From positions 1 through 9,935 of the forward strand of contig CAKONX010000044.1 in the NCBI GenBank assembly GCA_934098345.1: DNA of 9,935 nucleotides, read 5' to 3'. Below the pieces are notes generated by a model, which did no database searches, was not told the origin of the DNA, and saw only the letters and a list, made by a program, of their open reading frames with translations. Position numbers and translations under genes: made by a program. Shown here one piece after another: positions 1 to 5,264 of the stretch. This DNA is from an uncultured Bacilli bacterium. Its GTDB lineage: Bacteria; Bacillota_I; Bacilli_A; RF39; UBA660. Positions within the stretch are counted from its first letter, which is position 1; every line of letters starts with the position of its first letter.

Positions 1-2
1 TT

Positions 3-851
3 AAAAGTTATGTTGAAGCTTGTAAAAATGAAGATTTTAAAAAGTTAATTAAAAGACTTAATATAAGTGAAGATGTGGCGATTAAATATACTTCTAAATT
101 AGAACGTACTTTAGAAGAGTTAAATAACTGTAGTAAATGTAAAAGTCTATTAGAATGTAAAAATAAAGTTTCTGGTTGTGTTTATTTTCCTAAAGAAGAA
201 AATAATAGACTTAATTTCGATTATGTAGAATGTAAATATAAAAAAGCTTATGATAAAGAAGAAAAACTTAAAACTATTGTATTTGATGAACCTTTAGCTA
301 TTAAAAATGCATCTATGAAAGATATTGATTTAACAGATAAAAAGAGAAAAGAAGTTATTAAATGGATAAATACTTTTTATAAAGAATATAAAAATGACAA
401 ACATTTAAAAGGATTATATTTACATGGGTCTTTTGGATCTGGTAAAAGTTATTTAATTGCAGCTTTATTTAATGAGCTTGCAAAAAATGGAGTAAAATCA
501 ATTATAGTTTACTATCCAGAACTTTTAAGAAGTTTAAAAGAATCCTTTAATGATGATTTTGATGAAAGAATGCAAGCTTTAAGAAATGCTGATTTACTTT
601 TAATAGATGATATAGGAGCAGAAAGTGTTACTCCTTGGTGTAGAGATGAAATACTTGGAACTATTTTACAATATAGAATGGATTCAAAACTTCCAACATT
701 TTTTACATCTAATTTAAATAAAGAAGAATTATCTATGCATCTTGCGAATACTAAAAATGGAGTAGATATTGTAAAATCTAAAAGAATTATTGAAAGAATT
801 AATCAATTAACAGTAGATATGGAACTAATAAGTGAGAACAGAAGAAAATAA
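3..851 (+). CDS. dnaI: Primosomal protein DnaI, helicase-loader ATPase (5'-partial)
   Basis: AAA+ ATPase that loads the replicative helicase at chromosome replication initiation and restart in Bacilli. The frame stays open to the left edge, and codons before the internal GTG at 75 still match the DnaI N-terminal helical region, so the true start lies outside the window and 75 is not the start. Numbered from the codon at 3: a zinc-binding Cys cluster (C43, C46, C52, C59, C77), Walker A GSFGSGKS at 142-149, Walker B LLLIDDIGAES with D202-D203, sensor-1 TSN at 235-237, and a C-terminal RIIERI arginine region. WCRDEILGTILQYRM and LPTFFTSN closely resemble B. subtilis DnaI. B. subtilis uses Cys3His for zinc as I recall; the histidine appears replaced by Cys here. 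In Bacilli the gene usually follows dnaB; here it is followed by a surface-protein cluster. Family identity is very secure. Confidence 0.95.
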   Translation, partial: KSYVEACKNEDFKKLIKRLNISEDVAIKYTSKLERTLEELNNCSKCKSLLECKNKVSGCVYFPKEENNRLNFDYVECKYKKAYDKEEKLKTIVFDEPLAIKNASMKDIDLTDKKRKEVIKWINTFYKEYKNDKHLKGLYLHGSFGSGKSYLIAALFNELAKNGVKSIIVYYPELLRSLKESFNDDFDERMQALRNADLLLIDDIGAESVTPWCRDEILGTILQYRMDSKLPTFFTSNLNKEELSMHLANTKNGVDIVKSKRIIERINQLTVDMELISENRRK

Positions 852-855
852 TTTC

Positions 856-884
856 TTGAAATGTTTTGATTAATATTTTATAAT
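856..884 (+). promoter_or_regulatory. Sigma-A-type promoter of the cadherin-like surface protein gene
   Basis: A -35 TTGAAA (856-861) and a perfect -10 TATAAT (879-884) are separated by 17 bases. Transcription would begin near 891, leaving an 18-base leader before the ATG at 909. It starts just after the dnaI stop, so the surface cluster is transcribed independently of dnaI. The stretch 869-886 is identical to 4578-4595 in another promoter of the cluster. Confidence 0.8.
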
Positions 885-908
885 TAATATAGAATTGTGG
901 TGTCGAGA

Positions 909-2111
909 ATGAAAAAAAGTTTGATGTTTATTGTTAGTGCTTTGTTAATTTTTGTTTCAACAAATGTATATGCTGCTCCAACTGGACAAAGTGGAATAAG
1001 TTTTGGAGAATGTTATAGATTTGCTGATGGTTTTAAAACTATAGGAATTAATGAAGGAAGTTATTATTATAAATATTGTTATCGTGCAACTTGTGGAAGT
1101 GATTCTAAATATTCTTTAGATCCAATGACTACACTTGCATCTTATAAGTGTCAAAATGGAAACTATGAACCATATAGTCAAATAACAAGTGATGGTTGTA
1201 GCAAATATAGTGGAAGTTGTAAAACAGGAAGTAATCCTTATTGTACAAGAGTTGAATTTGTAGACTGTAATAGAAAAAAAGATGGAAGTGCTTATTCAAA
1301 TGGTGGTTCTACAACTCCTGATACACCTACAACACCAGATACACCAACAATAATAACAACTACAAGAAAAACAAAAACAACTAAAAAAAATAATAATAAA
1401 ACAACTAGACCTAGAAAATCAACAACTGGTTTTACAGCTCCAACAACAGGAACTACAACTACTGAAGCTCAGGTGTCTAGTAATAATAATATTAAAAGTG
1501 TAACTATTAATGGACAAGATACAAGATATAGAGAAGGAAAGTATGAATATTCTTTAAAACTTCCTTATGATATGGCTAATATTGAAGTTGGTGTAGAACT
1601 TGAAAGTAAAAGAGCAACTTATGAAGTAATTGGAAATACAAATATGCCAAATGAAGATACTCAAATGAAAATTATTGTTACTGCTGAAAATGGAGATAAA
1701 AAAGAGGTAACATATAATATTACTCGTTATAGTGTTGAATCAAGTGACTGTACACTTGCTAATATTTATATTGAAGATTATGAACTTGAATTTTCTAAAA
1801 ATAAATATGAATATGTTCTTAATTTACCAAAAAATGTAAATTCAATAGATATAAGTGTTGTACCAACTCAAGAGCAAAGTGCAACATATGAAATAAATGG
1901 AAATGAAAAACTAAAAAATAAAAGTGTAATTGATATAATTGTATTAAGTGCTGATGGTACTGAATGTAATTATCAAATAAAGATTAAGAAAACATCTAAT
2001 ACATGGAAATATTTATTATTAATTGTTTTATTAGGTGGAGTTCTTGGAACAGCAATTTATTTCTTATATAAATTCTTAAAGAAGAGTAAAGGTAAATACA
2101 AATATGAATAA
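909..2111 (+). CDS. Secreted, membrane-anchored Cys-rich protein with two cadherin-like beta-sandwich domains
   Basis: Predicted surface protein of 400 aa. Residues 1-22 form a signal peptide (MKKS, hydrophobic core, cut near VYA|AP). Residues 30-125 are a Cys-rich domain with eight cysteines (35, 57, 62, 81, 97, 104, 112, 120). Residues 133-188 are a Thr/Pro/Lys linker with two TTPDTP units, typical of wall-spanning or glycosylated stalks. Two related domains follow (about 192-274 and 281-361), each with the KYEYxLxLP strand, ATYE(V/I) and a final Y(N/Q)I strand; these match the cadherin-like beta-sandwich family. A C-terminal helix (about 366-388) with a Lys-rich tail anchors it, oriented type I. 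The ATG at 909 is preferred over GTG 897 or 900: 897 lies only a few bases after the predicted transcription start, and MKKS is a typical signal-peptide beginning. The ribosome site is weak (GGTG, 899-902). Binding partner and exact function are unknown; adhesin or appendage-associated protein is inference. Confidence 0.85.
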   Translation: MKKSLMFIVSALLIFVSTNVYAAPTGQSGISFGECYRFADGFKTIGINEGSYYYKYCYRATCGSDSKYSLDPMTTLASYKCQNGNYEPYSQITSDGCSKYSGSCKTGSNPYCTRVEFVDCNRKKDGSAYSNGGSTTPDTPTTPDTPTIITTTRKTKTTKKNNNKTTRPRKSTTGFTAPTTGTTTTEAQVSSNNNIKSVTINGQDTRYREGKYEYSLKLPYDMANIEVGVELESKRATYEVIGNTNMPNEDTQMKIIVTAENGDKKEVTYNITRYSVESSDCTLANIYIEDYELEFSKNKYEYVLNLPKNVNSIDISVVPTQEQSATYEINGNEKLKNKSVIDIIVLSADGTECNYQIKIKKTSNTWKYLLLIVLLGGVLGTAIYFLYKFLKKSKGKYKYE

Positions 2112-2137
2112 AAGAGATTTTCTCTTTTATTTTTTTT
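2107..2137 (+). terminator. Intrinsic terminator overlapping the surface-protein stop codon
   Basis: The inverted repeat AAAAGAGA - TTT - TCTCTTTT (2110-2128) can be extended by A-T pairs on both sides and runs into an almost pure T tract to 2137. The stem is GC-poor but has the expected layout, and it ends the first transcription unit of the cluster. Confidence 0.7.
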
Positions 2138-2147
2138 GAATTAAATG

Positions 2148-2153
2148 TATAAT
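2148..2153 (+). promoter_or_regulatory. Probable -10 element for the first pilin-like gene
   Basis: A perfect TATAAT lies 25 bases upstream of the ATG at 2178, just after the preceding terminator. No good -35 is visible at 17-18 bases (TTTTAT-like, inside the terminator T tract). The 13-base string TATAATTAGATTA here recurs exactly at 4588-4600 in a strong promoter of the same cluster, which raises confidence. Confidence 0.5.
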
Positions 2154-2177
2154 TAGATTAAAGAATAGGATGATTAT

Positions 2178-2660
2178 ATGAGAGATTCAATTAATGGACT
2201 TTGGCTTTTAGGTATAGTCATGACTTTAATGGTATTTTTAATTGCTTTCGTAGCAATAAGTTTAAATTATAGTCGTGCATTTAGAATGAAAAGTGAAATG
2301 GTTAATGTTATAGAACAATATAATGGAATTAATGGGAATACAATAAATAGACTTGAGGGAATTACTAATAGTTATGGATATAGAACAACTAAAAAATGCA
2401 GAAAAAAAGAGGGAGTAACAGTAATTGGTATAAAAGATGGTTACGTAACTAAGAATCCAAAAGATGCTCAAGAATATTGTATTTATAGAACTGAATATAG
2501 TGGAAGTTGCAATTCAGCTTACGAATGTGATACTAAGTATATTTATAATTTAGATGTGTTCTTTTCAATTAATTTACCACTTTTTGGAAATATATTTACA
2601 TATACAGTAAGTGGAGAAACTAAACAAATACTTTATCCAGAAGAAGCATACTTAAAGTAA
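2178..2660 (+). CDS. Pilin-like (TadE/pseudopilin-type) single-span membrane protein, paralogue 1
   Basis: 160 aa with a short polar N-terminus (MRDSIN), one hydrophobic helix (about 7-29) and an extracellular domain: the geometry of TadE-like minor pilins and pseudopilins. It is clearly paralogous to the gene at 3070-3567. Shared features are MR(D/E), NYS(R/K)AF after the helix, an E(Q/K)Y(N/G)G turn, C74 at the same residue number, a Y-x-FCI/YCI segment (C101 here), VFFS, and a C-terminal (V/N)(S/T)GETK. C111 and C117 are additional cysteines found only in this copy. No lipobox or classical signal-peptidase site is evident, and there is no E5 after the first glycine, so processing by a prepilin peptidase is uncertain. 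AGGATGAT (2167-2174) serves as the ribosome site. The role as a minor subunit of a surface appendage is inferred from architecture and from the TadZ-like neighbour. Confidence 0.7.
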   Translation: MRDSINGLWLLGIVMTLMVFLIAFVAISLNYSRAFRMKSEMVNVIEQYNGINGNTINRLEGITNSYGYRTTKKCRKKEGVTVIGIKDGYVTKNPKDAQEYCIYRTEYSGSCNSAYECDTKYIYNLDVFFSINLPLFGNIFTYTVSGETKQILYPEEAYLK

Positions 2661-2663
2661 AAG

Positions 2664-2677
2664 TGTAAATGTTTACA
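2664..2677. promoter_or_regulatory. Palindrome TGTAAA-TG-TTTACA, possible operator
   Basis: A 14-base near-perfect palindrome (6-base arms, 2-base centre) sits 3 bases after the pilin-like stop and 8 bases upstream of the -35 of the next gene. Its size and position suit a dimeric DNA-binding protein. It has no following T run, so it is not an intrinsic terminator. In DNA this AT-rich it could be chance. Confidence 0.35.
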
Positions 2678-2685
2678 TAAAATAA

Positions 2686-2714
2686 TTGAATATGGAAAAT
2701 AATAATAGTATAAT
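2686..2714 (+). promoter_or_regulatory. Sigma-A-type promoter for the Flp-like / TadZ-like operon
   Basis: TTGAAT (2686-2691), a 17-base spacer and a perfect TATAAT (2709-2714). Transcription would start near 2721, giving a leader of about 26 bases with AGGAG at 2729-2733. It is predicted to drive the three genes 2747-4558, which have no other convincing promoter. Confidence 0.75.
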
Positions 2715-2746
2715 GAGTTTATAAAGATAGGAGATGTTAATTTTAT

Positions 2747-3034
2747 ATGAAAGACGCAACAGGCGAATTAAGTATGACTGCGGTTGCTGTAGTAGCAATA
2801 GCTGCAATATCAGTATTATTTTCACAAGTAATATGGCCAATGATAAAAACTAATATTATTAATCAATCTAAATGTACAGCTGCATATGCATGTGAATGTA
2901 AAACTGGAAATACATGTGAATGTGTATATTTAAATGATAGTGGCGGCGAAGATAAGGTTACTTGCCCTAGATCATCAGTAAAAGATGACGTTGGTGGTGG
3001 AAAAGGTACAGGAACTACTGCTGCACCTAAATAA
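2747..3034 (+). CDS. Small Flp/pilin-like Cys-rich membrane protein
   Basis: 95 aa. The N-terminus MKDATGELSM leads into one hydrophobic helix (about 10-30), then a short exported domain with six cysteines (43, 49, 51, 57, 59, 73) arranged as C-x5-CEC-x5-CEC-x13-C, and a Gly/Thr-rich tail. Size and layout (short polar leader, Gly followed by an acidic residue, helix, small domain) resemble Flp-type or class III pilins, but the canonical Gly-x4-Glu cleavage pattern is not intact, so this assignment is inference. ATG 2747 is the only usable start because an in-frame stop lies at 2738; the AGGAG is 13 bases away, a long spacing that may lower translation. It sits between the two paralogous pilin-like genes, and the next gene follows after 35 bases with no promoter, implying co-transcription. 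No named family was recognised with certainty. Confidence 0.65.
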   Translation: MKDATGELSMTAVAVVAIAAISVLFSQVIWPMIKTNIINQSKCTAAYACECKTGNTCECVYLNDSGGEDKVTCPRSSVKDDVGGGKGTGTTAAPK

Positions 3035-3069
3035 GATTTAAATTAATTTAATATTGGAGATGATAACGC

Positions 3070-3567
3070 ATGAGAGAAGCGATTGGTGCAACATGGATAA
3101 TGGGAATCGTAATTGCTTTCATTGCGTTATTTTCAGGTTTCTTAGCTTTTTCTATTAACTATTCAAAAGCTTTTAAGGTTAAAAATGGAATTGTTGAAAG
3201 AATTGAAAAATATGGTGGTGTTAGTGAGGAAGCAAAAAGTGATATAAATTCATTTTTAAAAGAAATCGGTTATAATGCACTTGGAAGTTGTGATATGTTA
3301 CTTTCCGATGAAAATTTAAAATTTGCTGGCTTTAGAATAGATGAAGGAACAAGTCATAATAATGCAAAAGATAAATATAATTTTTGTATTCAAAAAATTC
3401 ATTCAAATTCTGGAACTGGACAAATGAGTACAGCATATTATAAGGTGTACGTTTTCTTTTCATTATCTATTCCAGTTATTCAAGATATTACTAAATTTAA
3501 TGTAACTGGAGAAACAAAAAATATTTATTTTCCTAAAGACGGAAGCACTTTTGGAAGTTCTAGCTAG
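3070..3567 (+). CDS. Pilin-like (TadE/pseudopilin-type) single-span membrane protein, paralogue 2
   Basis: 165 aa with the same architecture as the 2178-2660 product: MREAIG, a hydrophobic helix at about 7-29, NYSKAF, EKYGG (47-50), C74, the YNFCI segment with C106, YVFFSLSIP and FNVTGETK at 143-150. It keeps two of the four cysteines of its paralogue (74 and the YxFCI one), which suggests these form a conserved disulfide. The C-terminal tail is Gly/Ser-rich. GGAG (3056-3059) precedes the ATG by 10 bases. Its stop codon at 3565-3567 overlaps the AGGAGG of the TadZ-like gene, a sign of tight translational coupling with that ATPase. Gene duplication with divergence is evident; the role as an appendage subunit is inferred. 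Confidence 0.72.
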   Translation: MREAIGATWIMGIVIAFIALFSGFLAFSINYSKAFKVKNGIVERIEKYGGVSEEAKSDINSFLKEIGYNALGSCDMLLSDENLKFAGFRIDEGTSHNNAKDKYNFCIQKIHSNSGTGQMSTAYYKVYVFFSLSIPVIQDITKFNVTGETKNIYFPKDGSTFGSSS

Positions 3568-3577
3568 GAGGAAAAGC

Positions 3578-4558
3578 ATGAATGTTGTAACAGCAAATGA
3601 AAATAAAAATATAATTGACCGTCTAGACTTTGACATTATTAAAAGAATAGATGGTGAATATGACGTTAAAGAATTAATGGGTAAATTAACTAATTTATAT
3701 TTTAATAAGTTAGTTATTGATATTACATCTATTAAAGATTATCGTAACGCGAATATATTTAATGAATTGAGACAATATGTTGATCCTAATAAAGTAATTA
3801 TTTTACTTAATAGTGATTCAATAGTTAATAGTAGGGATTATGTTTCAAATATGATTAAAGCAGGATTTTATAACTTTAGTCGTAACTTTGAAGGAATTAA
3901 ATTTTTGTATGGAAATCCTAATGATTACGAAAAAGTAAAACACTTTGTTGTAGATGATACAGAGGTAATACCTTTTAATGGTGTTGAAGAGATTCAAGAA
4001 ATTGATGAACCTTCTTTATCATTTGATGGAAAAAAAGTAATTGGATTAATTGACTTAACTGATCATGCAGGAGCAAGTACACTTACAAATATGATGGTAC
4101 GTCAACTTAATAACCATGGATATAAAGCATATGGTATTGAAATGTTTAGACAAGATCTTATTTATTATAGAAGTGATAACTTATCATCTTGTATGAATAA
4201 AAATGATTTAGATATAAAATTCAAACAATTAACTGATGCTGAAGCTATAATTATTGATTTAAATGAATTTGGTGAAGCAAATATTTACTGTGATGAAATT
4301 CTTTATTTAGTAGAACCATCTTATATAAGACTTACTAAATTGCTTAGAAAAAATAGAAATGCATTTTCAGAAAGAAAAAATGATAAAATTGTTCTTAATA
4401 TGAGTTTTGTAACAGAAAATGATAAACCTGATTTTGAATATGAATTAAAGTGTAAAGTATTTGCAAATATTCCTCCTATTAACGATAGGAATAAGAATAG
4501 CAATGATATCAATGATTTATTATATAAATTAGGTTTTAAAAATGTAAAAGAAATGTAA
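3578..4558 (+). CDS. TadZ/CpaE-like protein: pseudo-receiver plus degenerate MinD/ParA ATPase
   Basis: 326 aa, cytoplasmic. Residues 1-122 look like an atypical receiver domain: a beta strand at KLVIDIT (44-50), VIILLNSDS (73-81), then IKAGFYNF (93-100) and a terminal GNPNDY, a layout seen in CpaE/TadZ N-termini. Residues 150-326 form a MinD/ParA-type fold beginning KKVIGLIDL, with TDHAGAST (161-168) at the P-loop. The GAST ending is CpaE-like, but the signature KGG lysine is D162-H163-A164 and the GK(T/S) lysine is absent. Walker B-like AIIIDLNEF has D227. TadZ/CpaE proteins place Tad pilus machinery, often at a pole, so this protein is the best evidence that the surrounding small membrane proteins form an appendage. 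Start choice: AGGAGG (3566-3571) lies 6 bases before ATG 3578; the upstream TTG at 3551 would fall inside the preceding gene. A conjugation-associated CpaE-like protein is an alternative. Confidence 0.75.
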   Translation: MNVVTANENKNIIDRLDFDIIKRIDGEYDVKELMGKLTNLYFNKLVIDITSIKDYRNANIFNELRQYVDPNKVIILLNSDSIVNSRDYVSNMIKAGFYNFSRNFEGIKFLYGNPNDYEKVKHFVVDDTEVIPFNGVEEIQEIDEPSLSFDGKKVIGLIDLTDHAGASTLTNMMVRQLNNHGYKAYGIEMFRQDLIYYRSDNLSSCMNKNDLDIKFKQLTDAEAIIIDLNEFGEANIYCDEILYLVEPSYIRLTKLLRKNRNAFSERKNDKIVLNMSFVTENDKPDFEYELKCKVFANIPPINDRNKNSNDINDLLYKLGFKNVKEM

Positions 4559-4563
4559 TATTG

Positions 4564-4593
4564 TTGACAAAATAGAAATTAATATTTTATAAT
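4564..4593 (+). promoter_or_regulatory. Strong sigma-A-type promoter of the two-helix pilin-like gene
   Basis: A perfect TTGACA (4564-4569), an 18-base spacer and a perfect TATAAT (4588-4593): the best consensus promoter in the window. Transcription would start near 4600, with GAAGG (4611-4615) ahead of the ATG at 4623. The gene should be highly expressed on its own transcript. Confidence 0.85.
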
Positions 4594-4622
4594 TAGATTA
4601 TGAAAAGAGAGAAGGTATATTT

Positions 4623-4967
4623 ATGATAGGATTCACAATTGGTAGTTTCTGTGGAGAAGCAAAAGAAATCTTACAATTCATTGGTTATATTTTAACTGTA
4701 GTAAAATTAGCAATACCTCTATTAATAATTGCATTTGGTATATTTGATTTAGGAAAAGCAGTTACTTCTGGAAAAGATGATGAAACTAAAAAGGCAGCTA
4801 AAACTCTTATGTGGAGAGCAATTGCTGGCGTATTCATTTTCTTTATTCCAAGTATTGTAATTTGGTTATTCGGAACAATTGCATCATATAATGAAGCATC
4901 TAAAACTGATAACAATGGTTTCCAAACTTGTTCAGATTGTATATTAACACCATGGAATTGTAACTAA
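4623..4967 (+). CDS. Small two-helix membrane protein resembling T4SS pilin (TrbC/VirB2-like)
   Basis: 114 aa with two predicted membrane helices (about 18-42 and 64-87) separated by a charged cytoplasmic-type loop (TSGKDDETKKAAKT, 48-61), C10 near the N-terminus and a C-terminal Cys-rich tail (C103, C106, C113). The pattern IPLLIIAFGIFDLGKAV - charged loop - W-RAIAGVFIFFIPSIV resembles small T4SS-pilin-type proteins common in Gram-positive and candidate-phylum genomes; this is recognition by pattern, not by a search. It has its own near-consensus promoter and its own terminator, as expected for an abundant structural subunit. It sits last in the surface cluster but is transcribed separately. 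Alternatives are a holin-like or other small membrane protein. Its 3'-terminal tail is not hydrophobic and probably lies outside the membrane. Confidence 0.65.
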   Translation: MIGFTIGSFCGEAKEILQFIGYILTVVKLAIPLLIIAFGIFDLGKAVTSGKDDETKKAAKTLMWRAIAGVFIFFIPSIVIWLFGTIASYNEASKTDNNGFQTCSDCILTPWNCN

Positions 4968-4990
4968 GGTTGACATAGTCAACTTTTTTT
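4968..4990 (+). terminator. Intrinsic terminator closing the surface cluster
   Basis: GTTGAC (4969-4974) - ATA - GTCAAC (4978-4983) forms a perfect 6-base-pair stem followed directly by seven T residues (4984-4990). It starts one base after the stop codon of the two-helix gene. Confidence 0.88.
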
Positions 4991-5026
4991 ATGCTTAAGT
5001 TTTTTTCTTTTTTTAGTATTTTATAT

Positions 5027-5062
5027 TATAATATATCTATATTCGACATTAATTACTATAAT
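5027..5062 (+). promoter_or_regulatory. Promoter region of the cse60-like/flippase operon (two candidate -10 boxes)
   Basis: Two perfect TATAAT boxes occur at 5027-5032 and 5057-5062, neither with a good -35 at 17 bases (TTTCTT-like and TATCTA). The region 4991-5091 is almost pure A/T, so either could be chance, but the operon needs a promoter here because a strong terminator ends just upstream. The downstream box lies within the left arm of the palindrome at 5052-5078. Confidence 0.45.
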
Positions 5063-5078
5063 TTATTATTATAGTAAT
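5052..5078. promoter_or_regulatory. Perfect 11-base inverted repeat before the Cse60-like gene
   Basis: ATTACTATAAT (5052-5062), 5-base centre TTATT, ATTATAGTAAT (5068-5078). It overlaps a candidate -10 box and ends 3 bases before the GGTGAT ribosome site (5082-5087). If transcription starts at the downstream box it would act as a DNA operator; if at the upstream box, the leader RNA would fold a hairpin next to the ribosome site. No T run follows, so it is not a standard terminator. Confidence 0.5.
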
Positions 5079-5091
5079 AATGGTGATATAT

Positions 5092-5262
5092 ATGAAGGTT
5101 AAAGTTATAGATGAAGCACATGAAGAAGATTTAGAAAGAAGTGTTAATGCTTTTATAAGTTCAGTTGAAGTTATTGATATCAAATTTCAAGTTAGTGCAT
5201 CAATTTTTGGAGAAGAACAAATATATTGTTTTTCAGCTATGATAATTTATAAAGAAGGTTAG
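5092..5262 (+). CDS. Cse60-family small protein
   Basis: 56 aa, one compact soluble domain without signal or membrane segment. The start MKVKVIDEAHEEDLE, the central VIDIKFQVS and the end EEQIYCFSAMIIY match the sporulation protein Cse60 family, which B. subtilis expresses under sigma-E; its molecular function is not known to me. The ATG at 5092 is preferred over that at 5080 because GGTGAT (5082-5087) lies correctly upstream of it and because family members begin at MKVKV. Only two bases separate its TAG from the flippase ATG, so the two are co-transcribed and coupled. In an organism for which no other sporulation gene is seen here, the family may have a non-sporulation, envelope-linked role. 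Confidence 0.85.
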   Translation: MKVKVIDEAHEEDLERSVNAFISSVEVIDIKFQVSASIFGEEQIYCFSAMIIYKEG

Positions 5263-5264
5263 AT

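Noticed and set aside
897..908. GTG starts at 897 and 900 for the surface protein
   Set aside because: They lie within a few bases of the predicted transcription start; ATG 909 begins a classical signal peptide (MKKS).
1309..1350. TTPDTP tandem repeat as a phase-variable repeat tract
   Set aside because: Only two units with diverged codons; it is an ordinary Thr/Pro linker, not a slippage tract.
2262..2471. Antisense open frame opposite the first pilin-like gene
   Set aside because: No ribosome site or promoter, low-complexity Ile/Ser/Phe translation, fully inside a better-supported gene.
3551..3577. Upstream TTG start for the TadZ-like gene
   Set aside because: It lies within the preceding gene and has no ribosome site; AGGAGG at 3566-3571 points to ATG 3578.
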